The notes below the pieces were generated by a model. That model saw nothing but the letters and a program-made list of their open reading frames with translations. It had not been told where the DNA came from and ran no database searches. From Schistocerca nitens (lineage: Eukaryota > Arthropoda > Insecta > Orthoptera > Acrididae), in contig NC_064614.1 in assembly GCF_023898315.1 (NCBI RefSeq), positions 704,244,720 to 704,308,719 on the forward strand: DNA of 64,000 bases, given 5' to 3'. Made by a program: the position numbers and the translations under genes. Shown one piece after another: positions 32,791 to 42,260 of this stretch. Numbering within the stretch: position 1 is the stretch's first letter; each line of letters begins with the position of its first letter.

Positions 32791-33363
32791 CGAGGACGTG
32801 CTGAATAGTAAAGCCTCCGCATTTTCACGTGAAAACTCTTAAAGCTTTTTAAATTAAACAAACGTTATGAACATTCTACATCTTTATTCTTCATGTCTAC
32901 TTATTTGTTTCCAAGATAGCCACCCTGGCGACGAACGCATTTCTACCAACGACAGACCAGTTTGTTGATACCGTCACTGTAGAATGTTTGACTTTGTAGA
33001 CGCAGCGACAACCTCACCTCTGCTTGCACCACTTCATCACTATCAGTGATGTCCTCGATGGTGTTCTGTAAGTTTTGGTAAACTAATGAACATCGGATGG
33101 CGTCAGGTCGGGACTGTGTGCAGGATATTACGAGTATCGCAGCGCTCGTGTGTATGTAGCATCATCATGCTGGAGGAGAGGCTGCTCCGTCTGTTAACAT
33201 ACTCTTCGAATTCTAAACGTTACACACCACCCTAACAGGGTGTACTACGATTCGCAGCCATCTAGCGGCAGAGGGGTGCAATTAATAATGTTTGTTTTAT
33301 TTTAAAAGGTTTAAGAGTTTTCACATTAAAAATTAGGAGGCCTTACTTTCCAGCAGGCCTTCG
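32791..33363. mobile_element. Mariner-derived MITE, uninterrupted
   Basis: 573-bp element with inverted ends CGAGGACGTGCTGAATAGTA and GTAAGGCCTCC-type right end, with TA at 32789-32790 and 33364-33365. The interior matches parts of the mariner at 21254 (GCGACGAACGCATTTCT, CCATCTAGCGGCAGAG). The coding part is reduced to an internally deleted, frameless remnant. Confidence 0.9.
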
Positions 33364-33399
33364 TAGAAAAGTCAAAGTAGTTCCGCACTCAGGAAATGA

Positions 33400-33885
33400 G
33401 CGCAGGGAAGCAGATGCAGGAATCCTGGATGCGTCTCATGGCGAGATCCCAGTGGAGGCGGTTTTTCGTCGCCTTTCTGCGATCTGTTATGAAGTGTCGG
33501 GTTGTGTGTTGTGATGAGTGCTTGCACATGGAAGTGTGTGTTTGTGTTATTAAGGATGAAAGGAAGGGTAAGGGTGAAACTCGGTGCCGATACGTAGCTT
33601 GTTCCTCAGGATTGACGCCGAGGGAACCCCCGAATTGAGCGCCCCCATCCGACGGGGAGATCAGCATCAACAGTGCACCACGCACGTCGGGGAGGTTTGG
33701 AATTTAATTCCGGACATTGGTGCAGATACCGGTGATCAGTAACTTTACGCCACCACCTCCCCTTCTCTTACCGGCTAAATACTGTCAGTGAAAATTTTCC
33801 ATCACAAGGATTCGAACCGGCGTACCTCGAGTCGAGCGCAACCGCATCGGCGTGCGTTAGCGATCTCGGCTACGCAGGCGGACTA
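33400..33885 (-). mobile_element. tRNA-headed repeat (SINE-like)
   Basis: On the minus strand the head (33885-33800) has GCGTAGCCGAGATCGCTAAC as A box and GCCGGTTCGAATCCTTGTGA as B box. The body runs leftward to about 33400. Open frames of 80-98 codons inside are not considered coding. Confidence 0.6.
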
Positions 33886-34831
33886 ATTTTGCATATTTTC
33901 TCCTTCTTGGAAAGTGTAGTGTTTGTCACTTCTCATCACTTTTTGAGATTTTGTATAATATTTCGTTCGCTCGTATTATGTCCACCGACATCACTCATCC
34001 TGTCTATCCGAACCGACCTCAACTAACCCCCGCCAGCACTGCAACTATACCATGAATCCCGCAGACTCCGTCATTCGTTCTTCCGCGCACCCGACAGGGA
34101 TACACTGGCATGCGACCGTACAAAACTGTTGAAAACAGAAAAACATTGAGACTGGTACCACACACGAACAACCCTCAGTACAACGCTACCGAAAAACTCC
34201 AGTAAGTGCTGAAAGACCTTCCACTCACTTATAGGCCACAGTCCTACTTCGCATTATCCACTCGAGTTTACAGCGAAAAGCGTTAGCCGCTAGGCCGCCC
34301 CTTGGGCAGCAAGTATCATTTGCAACGCTGACGGACCGTATGTCAAACTCCTCGCAGTGAGCCAGGGCTTTAAACGCCGTCTGATGCGTCCAGGCCTGTC
34401 GCAACACTGGACGCCAAAGACGTCAGCAATACAATTGATATTTGCTGCCGAAGGATGGCCTAGCGGCAGATTTCTCCTGTACCTCCTAAGCTCTGTAGAA
34501 CTGTTGGATGGGTTCCTATCCTCAACATACCTCTACAACCACTCCAAGTTTGTCAGTTTACTCGTAATTTTTATATCCTATATATACAGTGATATAATTT
34601 GTGAATGTGGTGTCCCACAGCTCGTAAGTTCGCAAAAAAATATATACAACGTATTTCAACCACCTAGTGCTGCTGATAAACAATTCTTTATTCACGAATG
34701 GTTTCGATCTTCAAAGCAGTTTCAAATAAATTACAATAATTTGTAACAATTTATAATGGCAATATTAAAATTCAGGCGTCAAATAACATATAAGGCACTG
34801 CCGTCATTAGTAAAATTCAAGTGTTGGTATA
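33886..34831. other. Unassigned, with a possible decayed tRNA head
   Basis: The plus-strand frame 34357-34746 (129 codons) has hydrophobic stretches but no recognised domain. GCGTTAGCCGCTAGGCCGCC near 34281 looks like a decayed tRNA-type A-box region. No host exon is supported. Confidence 0.3.
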
Positions 34832-35120
34832 GCTGAGAGGTCGACGTGGCTGGCTGCCATGCAGTGGGCCTGGATTTGATTCCCGTTACAGCCAAAGATT
34901 TTCCCTTGGTGAAAGGACTGGTAAGGAGTGCACTCTTCCTCATGAGACCAACTGAGGGGCTACTCGACCGATTGGTAGCTGTTCAAAGGTCAAAAGACTG
35001 GGAGAGCGGTATGCTGACGACATGCTTCTTCATATCGCATCTGATGACTCCATTGTCTGAGGATGACACGGCTGTCGGTCGGACCTGACGACTGGTGCAT
35101 AAGGACCCAGGACGTGGAAC
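34832..35120 (+). mobile_element. tRNA-headed SINE (family H)
   Basis: Starts GGTATAGCTGAGAGGTCGAC (A-box-like), with TGGATTTGATTCCCG as B box, then a body with GATTTTCCCTTGGTGAAAGG, GAGACCAACTGAGG and GAGGATGACACGG. The layout is that of a tRNA SINE. The 3' end is approximate. Confidence 0.65.
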
Positions 35121-35458
35121 TCACTATTTTACATTTCACTAATGACTATGTAATGTATTTCACTATTGACAGAATTGATGTAGGGTGATTTTTTTTATGG
35201 TGTGACGCCAAAGTTTTAATTTTGCTAAGTAAGTTGTTATAGCTTAAGACATGTGAAGGTAATGAGATCGGAACCGGTTATGAATTAAGAATCTTTTATA
35301 AGCAGCTCTTACACTTGAAATACAAAGTTTTTTCTTACCCATGCACAGGGAGATTCAGCTGCCCCTACCTATGGATTTTATGCAACACACTACACCTGCA
35401 GAAGCCACACGCAAAATTTTTCATACTCTCGCATGCTGTGCATAAACTGTTAGTCCTT

Positions 35459-35697
35459 CAGAAAAAAATGAAGAGGATCTCTTTGTAAGAGATTTAATGT
35501 AGTTAAATTTTGCACTGGGATACCTTTTCGCTGGAGGTACAGTTTTCGAGTTATTCAAGAAAAACGCGTTTCAGGGGAACTATTGTATTTTTTTGTGGAA
35601 TAAGTCGAGAACTGTGGCCTCTAGCGAAAATGTGTCCCAGTACAAAATTTAACTATATTAAATTTCCTACAAAATGATCCTGTTCACTTTTTCTGTG
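35459..35697. repeat. Long hairpin, arms about 100 nt
   Basis: 35459-35562 pairs with 35598-35697 around a loop of about 35 nt. For example TTTAATGTAGTTAAATTTTG on the left faces AAAATTTAACTATATTAAAT on the right, and CTTTTCGCTGGAGG faces CCTCTAGCGAAAA. About 80% match. There are no obvious TA or SINE features, so it may be a fold-back MITE core. Confidence 0.85.
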
Positions 35698-36251
35698 CCG
35701 TAAATAGCTTACGTGTAGCCAGCGAAAGCCATATTGGCTGTTATTCGACAGTGACTGTTGGTTAGAGACTGGACCCTTTTTTTCCTTAACTTGTTTAAAT
35801 TATCAATTGTCTCCATCATGTATTATGTTTTTGAGGGCTGCGATACCACTTAAATGATGAAAGAAACATAGTAGTCTGTATCAGTCACAAAAATTTATTT
35901 GATCAACTGTGCGTTTCGATGGTTAACCACACCAAGTGGAAGGCGTCTTCTACATGTGTGGTTTTAAATGGGAAGCACTGTTGATATCGTGCAGCAGCAA
36001 GGGAGGCGGCCAAGAGGTTACGTGGTGATTTGCACTGTTCATAATTGAGGGGATTAACCCCAGAACTTCAGCTGTAATATAGTATGTAGTTTAAAGATAT
36101 TAAAAGTGCTTACAGAGCAAGTCCAGAATTATTTTTGCCGCAAAAATCGTAATTTCTTCCCATTGTACATGAATCACACCATGTTGTTACACAGCGAAGA
36201 TGTTAGACACCTTTCACCTGATAATTGTGGTTAACTATCGAAACGAGTAGT
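35698..36251. other. No gene; short inverted pair
   Basis: A 25-bp imperfect inverted pair, GTTTCGATGGTTAACCAC (near 35912) against GTGGTTAACTATCGAAAC (near 36227). Otherwise unassigned. Confidence 0.4.
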
Positions 36252-36261
36252 GGATAAAATA

Positions 36262-36479
36262 GCCCGCATCTCGTGGTCGTGCGGTAGCGTTCTCGCTTCC
36301 CACGCCCGGGTTCCCGGGTTCGATTCCCGGCGGGGTCAGGGATTTTCTCTGCCTCGTGATGGCTGGGTGTTGTGTGCTGTCCTTAGGTTAGTTAGGTTTA
36401 AGTAGTTCTACGTTCTAGGGGACTTATGACCACAGCAGTTGAGTCCCATAGTGCTCAGAGCCATTTGAACCATTTTTTT
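36262..36479 (+). mobile_element. SINE-G (tRNA-Gly-like head, SINE-A-type body)
   Basis: The head GCCCGCATCTCGTGGTCGTG, then CTCGCTTCCCACGC and GGGTTCGATTCCCGG, closely resembles tRNA-Gly with a CCC anticodon. After a short linker the body is the same TTAGTTAGGTTTAAGTAG-to-GAGCCATTTGAACCATTT sequence used by SINE-A. Perfect 10-bp duplication GGATAAAATA at 36252-36261 and 36480-36489. Confidence 0.95.
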
Positions 36480-36489
36480 GGATAAAATA

Positions 36490-37027
36490 CATTTTTGTGA
36501 TGGCGCAAGTTATACGTCTTTCGTTCGCTTAAATAATCTGACATTTGAACATATTTCGAAGTGTAACCTCATTATCAGACAAAATGGTAATACAAAAACA
36601 TTTCATATAAACACAAGTATGCCTTGAAGCAGTAGTGTTCTACTTTGCCTTTTGCTTGGCTGCCAATGAAGAAAGAGTACACCTCATATGGAGAGTGGTA
36701 ACGCCTTTTGTTGGTCTGCTGCTAACACAAGAAATCTAAATAAACACTGAGTCTGTTTATTTGAATGGTTGCCTTCTTGTGGCGCATTCACCTTCATCTG
36801 TCGCTGTAGCTGTCTGTACATAATTGTGCACTGTTTACGAACTCGTTGTTAATTACAATCAACAACATGTGCAGTAGAAACATGTTGGCGGTAAAAAAAA
36901 AGGCTGGTTCGACTTGACTGTTGATGTGCCGATCGTGGTCTTCTCTGTCACCTTTTAATGTCACCTGCACACAGATGTTAGTAAATAAAGCGTGTTACAG
37001 TAAGAGAGAATATAAACTGCTCAATAT
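36490..37027. other. No gene recognised
   Basis: AT-rich, unassigned. Confidence 0.45.
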
Positions 37028-37041
37028 CAATAATCGCATCA

Positions 37042-37235
37042 AAATCAAATGGCTCTGAGCACTATGGGACTCAACTGCTGAGGTCATTAGTCCCCTAGAA
37101 CTTAGAACTAGTTAAACCTAACTAACCTAAGGACATCACAAACATCCATGCCCGAGGCAGGATTCGAACCTGCGACCGTAGCGGTCTCGCGGTTCCAGAC
37201 TGCAGCGCCTTTAACCGCACGGCCACTTCGGCCGG
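37042..37235 (-). mobile_element. SINE-A with 14-bp target duplication
   Basis: Minus-strand SINE-A, flanked by CAATAATCGCATCA at 37028-37041 and 37236-37249. It belongs to the subtype whose head reads GGTTAAAGGCGCTGCAGTCT. Confidence 0.95.
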
Positions 37236-37259
37236 CAATAATCGCATCATATATCTATT

Positions 37260-38180
37260 TTAAAAAAATACAAAGGTTGGAGTTGAAGATACATACATAT
37301 TACTGATCATTTGATTCAGCGGTACTGAGTTAAGGTTGGTGCAAAACTAAGAATTCTCTAAATCAGATGTTTCATTCAGGATTTAATTTTTGACCTCATC
37401 CAGATGTCCATTTCCCATCTATTTTCTAATGTGGCAATCTCCGTCAGGCGCGCCCCAAAGAGGGACAAGGTTAGAAGCGCGATTTTATTTTCAAAGGGCG
37501 CAGGTTAACTCACAGAAGGTTGGACCTTCACTGGCTCAAAGCGCACTGTCGTACAGGAAGCTACTAGGTCCTAGACATGTCTTTGCCTGATTGAAGCGGG
37601 AAGGTAGTCCTTCGTGTTCGCACGAGTTACACTTGTAGTTCATGCTACTATCAGAGGGTTAAGATCATTATTTATTAAAACACTGTGTCGGTTTCGCCTG
37701 TATGTTTAGCTGTAAGTGCTTTGTTGCAAATGTTTGAAACAGTGTGCTCTTGCAAGCTACTGCGTGAAACTTTAGTACGTAGTAGAGCGATTATTGTGCT
37801 GGAAAGAAGTCTCAACATCTCATTCCTGTTGGATAAATGCTCTCGTTTTCAGGTTTCAGGGCTTCATCTGTTATCCTGGTAGGTTAAAAAATGTAATCCC
37901 ATACTTTGCTAAAATTTTCCCAATGCGACGAGTAATCTTGTTTGTAAGTGGTAGCAAACTTTTCTCTGTAGCAGGCTGTTGTTCTTGTTAATGTCGGAAC
38001 GTTTTCTTGTTTTTGTAGTGCACGACCCTTCTTATTATAGTTACTATTTTTATTAATAACCCGTACCGTTGTTTAATAGATGGTATTTAATTAATATGAT
38101 CGATTATAAAATTTCGTCAGTATACTTGCCTGTGGCAGTCCACCCACTGTGAGTGAGTTGTTCTAGTGTGTAATGTGGCT
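37260..38180. other. No gene recognised
   Basis: Unassigned sequence with short overlapping open frames (60-66 codons) and no motif. Confidence 0.45.

Positions 38181-38205
<25 letters not shown>
38181..38205. repeat. (CA)n microsatellite
   Basis: About 12 CA units followed by CAGACACAGACAC. Confidence 0.95.
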
Positions 38206-38211
<6 letters not shown>

Positions 38212-38329
38212 AGACACCTTTATGTTCTCTTTTGGGCGATGGCTAGATTCCTGATGTAAATACCGGTCTTTTTCTGTTTACCCTTCATAAAAAAAGCTCT
38301 CGTTTGGCGAGTCTGGCCAGCAGGTTGCC

Positions 38330-38600
38330 CCACGCTTGAGGCCACGTGACACAACCAGGTGCGCACGGGCACGTGCTCGCTGCACTGCGCCTCGCCTCGC
38401 AGTGCTGTGCTGTGGCTTCGTCTCGTGTTCCGGCTGGCTCTGCTGCCGCCGTGCTTCTTCACACGTGATGCGCTGCGCGTCCTTTCTGCTAAAATCAACG
38501 CTGCAGTTTCCGTTTGACGCGAATCACGTAACAGTGAAAGAGGCATTCGAAGCGGCCTCGCCACGTGTACACACGAAGTGAGATAAGGGCGGCAGGAAAC
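38330..38600. promoter_or_regulatory. GC-rich block with E-boxes
   Basis: Locally GC-rich, with CACGTG at about 38343, 38371 and 38562 and CACGTGAT near 38462. The minus-strand frame through it (38687-38220) looks like a GC-driven shadow. Possible regulatory island; no transcript evidence. Confidence 0.3.
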
Positions 38601-39059
38601 ACAGCAAGAAGTGGCTGTAGAACTGGAAACCATTAATAATCCGGGATGGTGCTTGAGGTTGATACTGACAGTATGAAACGGCTTCAATAATCAAGTAACG
38701 CATAGACATGGCAGTGTGAACCTTATCAGAATATCGTAAATATCGCTATGCCGAACTCTGCATAACGAATTAACTATAGAACCATGTAACCACTGGACAA
38801 AATTTTCTAGAGGTAAATAGCTTTCTTGCTGGTATACGTAAGACGTTTCTTTTAAAGATTTTTCTACATAAAAAAGCGTATATCACTCAGCTGTCAGTAC
38901 TGCTTCACAACGGTCCAACGGTCACTTAAACACCATTACCACAAACATTTTTCAATTGCGCTCACGTCAGAACTGTCACACGAAATGTATCTTCCTCTTT
39001 TTCTTTCTTTTTTTTCTGTTTTTTGTTTTTTTTTTTTTTTTGTTTTTACCACTCTAGCC

Positions 39060-39219
39060 AGATAATTTTTCAGTTTCCTGTGAGCCCAGTACTTTTTCAT
39101 TCTCTCGAATCTCATCCTTCTTTCTTCATCGGAAATCACCCTTCCGATTGTCTGTTGATTCTCGTTTGCAGTCTGGTTTGTGTCTGTGGGTTTCCTGATT
39201 TTGTCTGTTTTGTTTCTTA
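39060..39219 (-). pseudogene. LINE ORF fragment, right half displaced by insertion
   Basis: The minus-strand frame reads KIRKPTDTNQTANENQQTIG then SDEERRMRFERMKKYW. It is charged and resembles the region between endonuclease and RT, or an ORF1. Its upstream part continues at 40394-40640, across the fold-back element. Family uncertain. Confidence 0.5.
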
Positions 39220-40390
39220 CAAGGGAACCTCCCCATCGCACCCCCCTCAGATTTAGTTATAAGTTGGCACAGTGGATAGACCTTGAAAAACTGAACACAG
39301 ATCAATCGAGAAAACAGGAAGAAGTTGTGTGGAACTATGAAAAAAATAAGCAAAATATACAAACTGAGTAGTCCATGCGCAAGATAGGTAACATCAAGGA
39401 GAGTGTGAATACAGGAGCGCCGTGGTCCCGTGAGCAGCTGCGGAACGAGAGATCCTCGGTTCAAGTCTTCCCTCGAGTGAAAAATTTACTTTTTTTTTAT
39501 TTTCGCAAAGTTATGATCTGTCCGTTCGTTCATTGATGTCTCTGTTCACTGTAATAATTTTATTGTCTGTGTTTTGCGACCGCACCACAAAACCGTGCGA
39601 TTAGTAGACGAAAGGACGTGCCTCTCCAATGGGAACGGAAAACATTTGATCGCAAGGTCAGAGGTCAACCGATTCCTCGAAAACACGTCTGATATACTCT
39701 ATACGACACTGGTGACGGTATGTGCGTCACATGACAGGAATATGTTGTCGACCCACCTAACTTGTACATTTGGCGATTGGGTAAAAAGATTCTTCTACCT
39801 TGCCCGATTTAGGTTTTCTTGTGGATGTGATAATCACTCCCAAAAAAGTGATGAAAACATAAGAGTTTGTCACATAAACTGCAACAAATGAATGCAACAG
39901 TTTCAAAGTCGCACAGTTTTCCCGTGCTATGTCAAAACATATGTTTTTAACGTTTTCAAATTTTTCCATGTGTAGACCGTCAAATCCTACATATGTCCAA
40001 GCAAATCTGAACGTGTCCTGGAATTTTGGAGAGCGAAGTTGATTATGTGTGAGCGCCTGAACTTTGATAATTGACACGGACGGACAGATAATAATTGTCT
40101 GAAAATAAAAATTTAAACTTTTCACTCGGGTGAAGACTTGAACCAAGGATCTCTCGTTCCGCAGCTGCTCACGCTAACCACGGGACCACGGCGCTTCTAA
40201 CCTCGTAGTATCCTTGATGTTACCTATCATGCGCATGGACTATTCAGTTCGTATATTTTGCTTATTTTTTCTATAGTTCCACACAACTTCTTCCTGTTTT
40301 CTCGATTGATATGTGTTCAGTTTTTCAAGGCCTATTCACTGTGCCAACTTATAACTAAATCTGAGGGGGTGCGATGGGGAGATTCCCTTG
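39220..40390. mobile_element. Fold-back element with tRNA-like arms and TTA duplication
   Basis: Inverted arms of about 260 bp (39220-39480 and 40130-40390) begin CAAGGGAACCTCCCCATCGC. Direct TTA triplets flank it (39217-39219 and 40391-40393). A 3-bp TTA duplication is the PIF/Harbinger hallmark, so this is probably a nonautonomous Harbinger-type element. Each arm carries a tRNA-like stretch: a GGTCCCGTGG A-box region, GAGCAGCTGCGGAACGAG, then B box GGTTCAAGTCTTC or CGGTTCAAGTCTTCC. The left copy lacks 9 bp present in the right. A 129-codon ORF occupies part of the centre. Confidence 0.85.
39757..40146 (-). CDS. Hypothetical ORF inside fold-back element
   Basis: 129 codons on the minus strand, beginning in the right arm and covering over half of the element's unique centre. 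The N-terminus is hydrophobic (LNFYFQTIIICPSVSII). The middle reads SPKFQDTFRFAWTYVGFDGL then HMEKFENVKNICFDIAREN, and a hydrophobic stretch SFVAVYVTNSYVFITFLGVI precedes a basic end. There is no DDE or Myb-like motif, so it is not a recognisable Harbinger protein. It may be a chance frame or a captured gene. It could be membrane-associated if real. Confidence 0.35.
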   Translation of the reverse strand: MVQVFTRVKSLNFYFQTIIICPSVSIIKVQALTHNQLRSPKFQDTFRFAWTYVGFDGLHMEKFENVKNICFDIARENCATLKLLHSFVAVYVTNSYVFITFLGVIITSTRKPKSGKVEESFYPIAKCTS

Positions 40391-40393
40391 TTA

Positions 40394-40640
40394 GGTCTTC
40401 CAATGTAATCTGTAGCTCATCCATATCTTCCTTGATTTCTGTAATCCACTAAATGTTGCACTTACTATTCCACAATTTTTATATTATTCTCCTGATGAGG
40501 CAATCAATAATTCTGGCGGAATGTCGTCTACTCCTGGGGCCATGTTTCGACTTAGGGCTTTCAGCGCTCTGTCAATCTGTGCGACTTTATAGTTCTTCAA
40601 GTATAATTTTTGACTGGTTTGAGGATTTCTTAGTAGGGAG
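40394..40640 (-). pseudogene. LINE fragment, left half of the interrupted copy
   Basis: On the minus strand, frames with RALKALSRNMAPGVDDIPPE and LLIASS match the RT start region (APGxDxIP) of non-LTR elements. Reading continues, after the fold-back element, at 39219. Thus the fold-back element inserted into this LINE. Confidence 0.65.
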
Positions 40641-41640
40641 GACGCAGCATACTATCTTAGCTGTCGACAACATAGTAGATAATATGCGGCGATGTAGAAG
40701 TAACTGCAGGCGTGTCCCAGACAAGTAATTTCTTGCTGTTCCTGGTATGTATTCTTGATCTGATAGGCAATGTTAGTAGTAACCACTAACGTTTCGCAGA
40801 GATACAGTTACCTATAATAAAGTACTATCTGAAAAAAAACTCCATAAATATTCAGTCAGATCTTGTAAAAATTTAAACTGGTGCAAACATTGCCAAGTTC
40901 CCTTAATCGTTCAGAGATGTAAAACTATGCACTTCACAAAACGTAAAAAACGTATATCCTGTGACTACAATGCAAGTCATAAATCTACCTGAACAATAGA
41001 TTGGGAGAATCGGGTGTGAAAGGGAGGAGACAGGGAGTGGTATGACATGGAATGATCACATAGACACAGGTAAAACAGTTGGTAGGTTTGGGTCCATCGT
41101 GGATAACGGGAACATGCAGTCAGTCTACAAATGGTAATGCGTACACAATATTTGTCCGATTCATCCTAGAATATTATTTGGGTGTATGGAACCCATACCA
41201 AAAACGACTAATAGCGTTTTTGAAAGTATACAAAGAAGGGCAGCATGTGTGGTCACAGGTTTGTTCAACTCACGAGAGCGTCATTGAAATGCTGAAAATC
41301 CTGAACTGGAGGACGCCTGAAGATAGAAGTCAAATATCTCGTGAAAACTACGTAAGTTCCTAGAACCAGCATGGAGGAATCTAGTAATATACTACAGTCA
41401 TCTACGTATTTCTCCCGTAATGATGATTGGGACGACAGAATTTGACAAACATCAATGCCCACAGTGGCATTTAAGTAGTCTTTCTGCGACCCATATGCAA
41501 ATGGAACTCGAAGAATCCCTAACATGTGGAACAATTGGAAGTTGCCATCCACTTCTCAGTGGGTTGCAGAATAGGTGTGCAAATGTGTGTTTGAAATTCT
41601 TGTTAAGGAATACCTGAAGAAATACTTATCTCATCCACAT
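40600..41640 (+). pseudogene. Jockey-like LINE RT tail, plus strand
   Basis: Decayed frames: FDWFEDFLVGRTQHTILAV (40615), MHFTKRKK near 40930, then a WDPY-type region near 41190 with ESIQRRAACVVTGLF, and further tail motifs to about 41600. Many stops. It begins head to head with the minus-strand LINE fragment. Confidence 0.65.
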
Positions 41641-42208
41641 CCACAAGAATAAGAAGTCGTCCTGTGAAGAGGGAAATGCTGTGCATAGATCCCTGCCACG
41701 AGTTCAGGGCTAACTACGAGACTGCGCAGAGCAGTGTGTTGTGACGTAAGCGGCCGCACGTGTCGCCGTATCAACTCCGCTTCGCTACCGTTCCCGTCCT
41801 CTTAATTTCTTCCCATCATTTTGTCGTCCGTACTGTGCATTACTACGTCGTTGCCTCCCGTTATGGCATTCCCATATTCATGTCAAGCGTAACAGGAAGC
41901 TTCGAATCTAAACTCTAATGATGTTGCAGTTGCACACATTCACGCTTTGAATTAACAGTAGCCGAACATTTGATTGTAATTAGCGTTTGTTATGGCTGTG
42001 CTCTCTGCACCGTATAAGCAAAGGGAAAGCAGTTAACGTTTGAAGCAGCATAAGGAACAATATGTCATCCTTCTAGTATTCAACTATCTCGTTCGGCGAA
42101 GGAGGACTGAACTGAAAATGTAACGGATAGCAGACCAATGAACATGTGATCAGCTCTGGAAAGAAGAACCACTTTCGATGATGCTCCAATCGAGAACTGT
42201 GCTGGAGA

Positions 42209-42210
<2 letters not shown>
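41641..42210. other. No gene recognised
   Basis: Mixed sequence, CpG-containing near 41745-41800, unassigned. Confidence 0.45.

Positions 42211-42244
<34 letters not shown>
42211..42244. repeat. (GT)n microsatellite
   Basis: 17 GT units, 16 bp left of the Tc1-type element at 42261. Confidence 0.97.
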
Positions 42245-42246
<2 letters not shown>

Positions 42247-42260
42247 CACTGGGGTAACTA

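Noticed and set aside
36262..36335. Apparent tRNA-Gly(CCC) gene
   Set aside because: The 3' acceptor side runs directly into the SINE body and the same sequence recurs at 43730 with another target duplication.
38220..38687. 155-codon minus-strand frame
   Set aside because: Crosses the GC-rich block and lacks motifs; probably a shadow of base composition.
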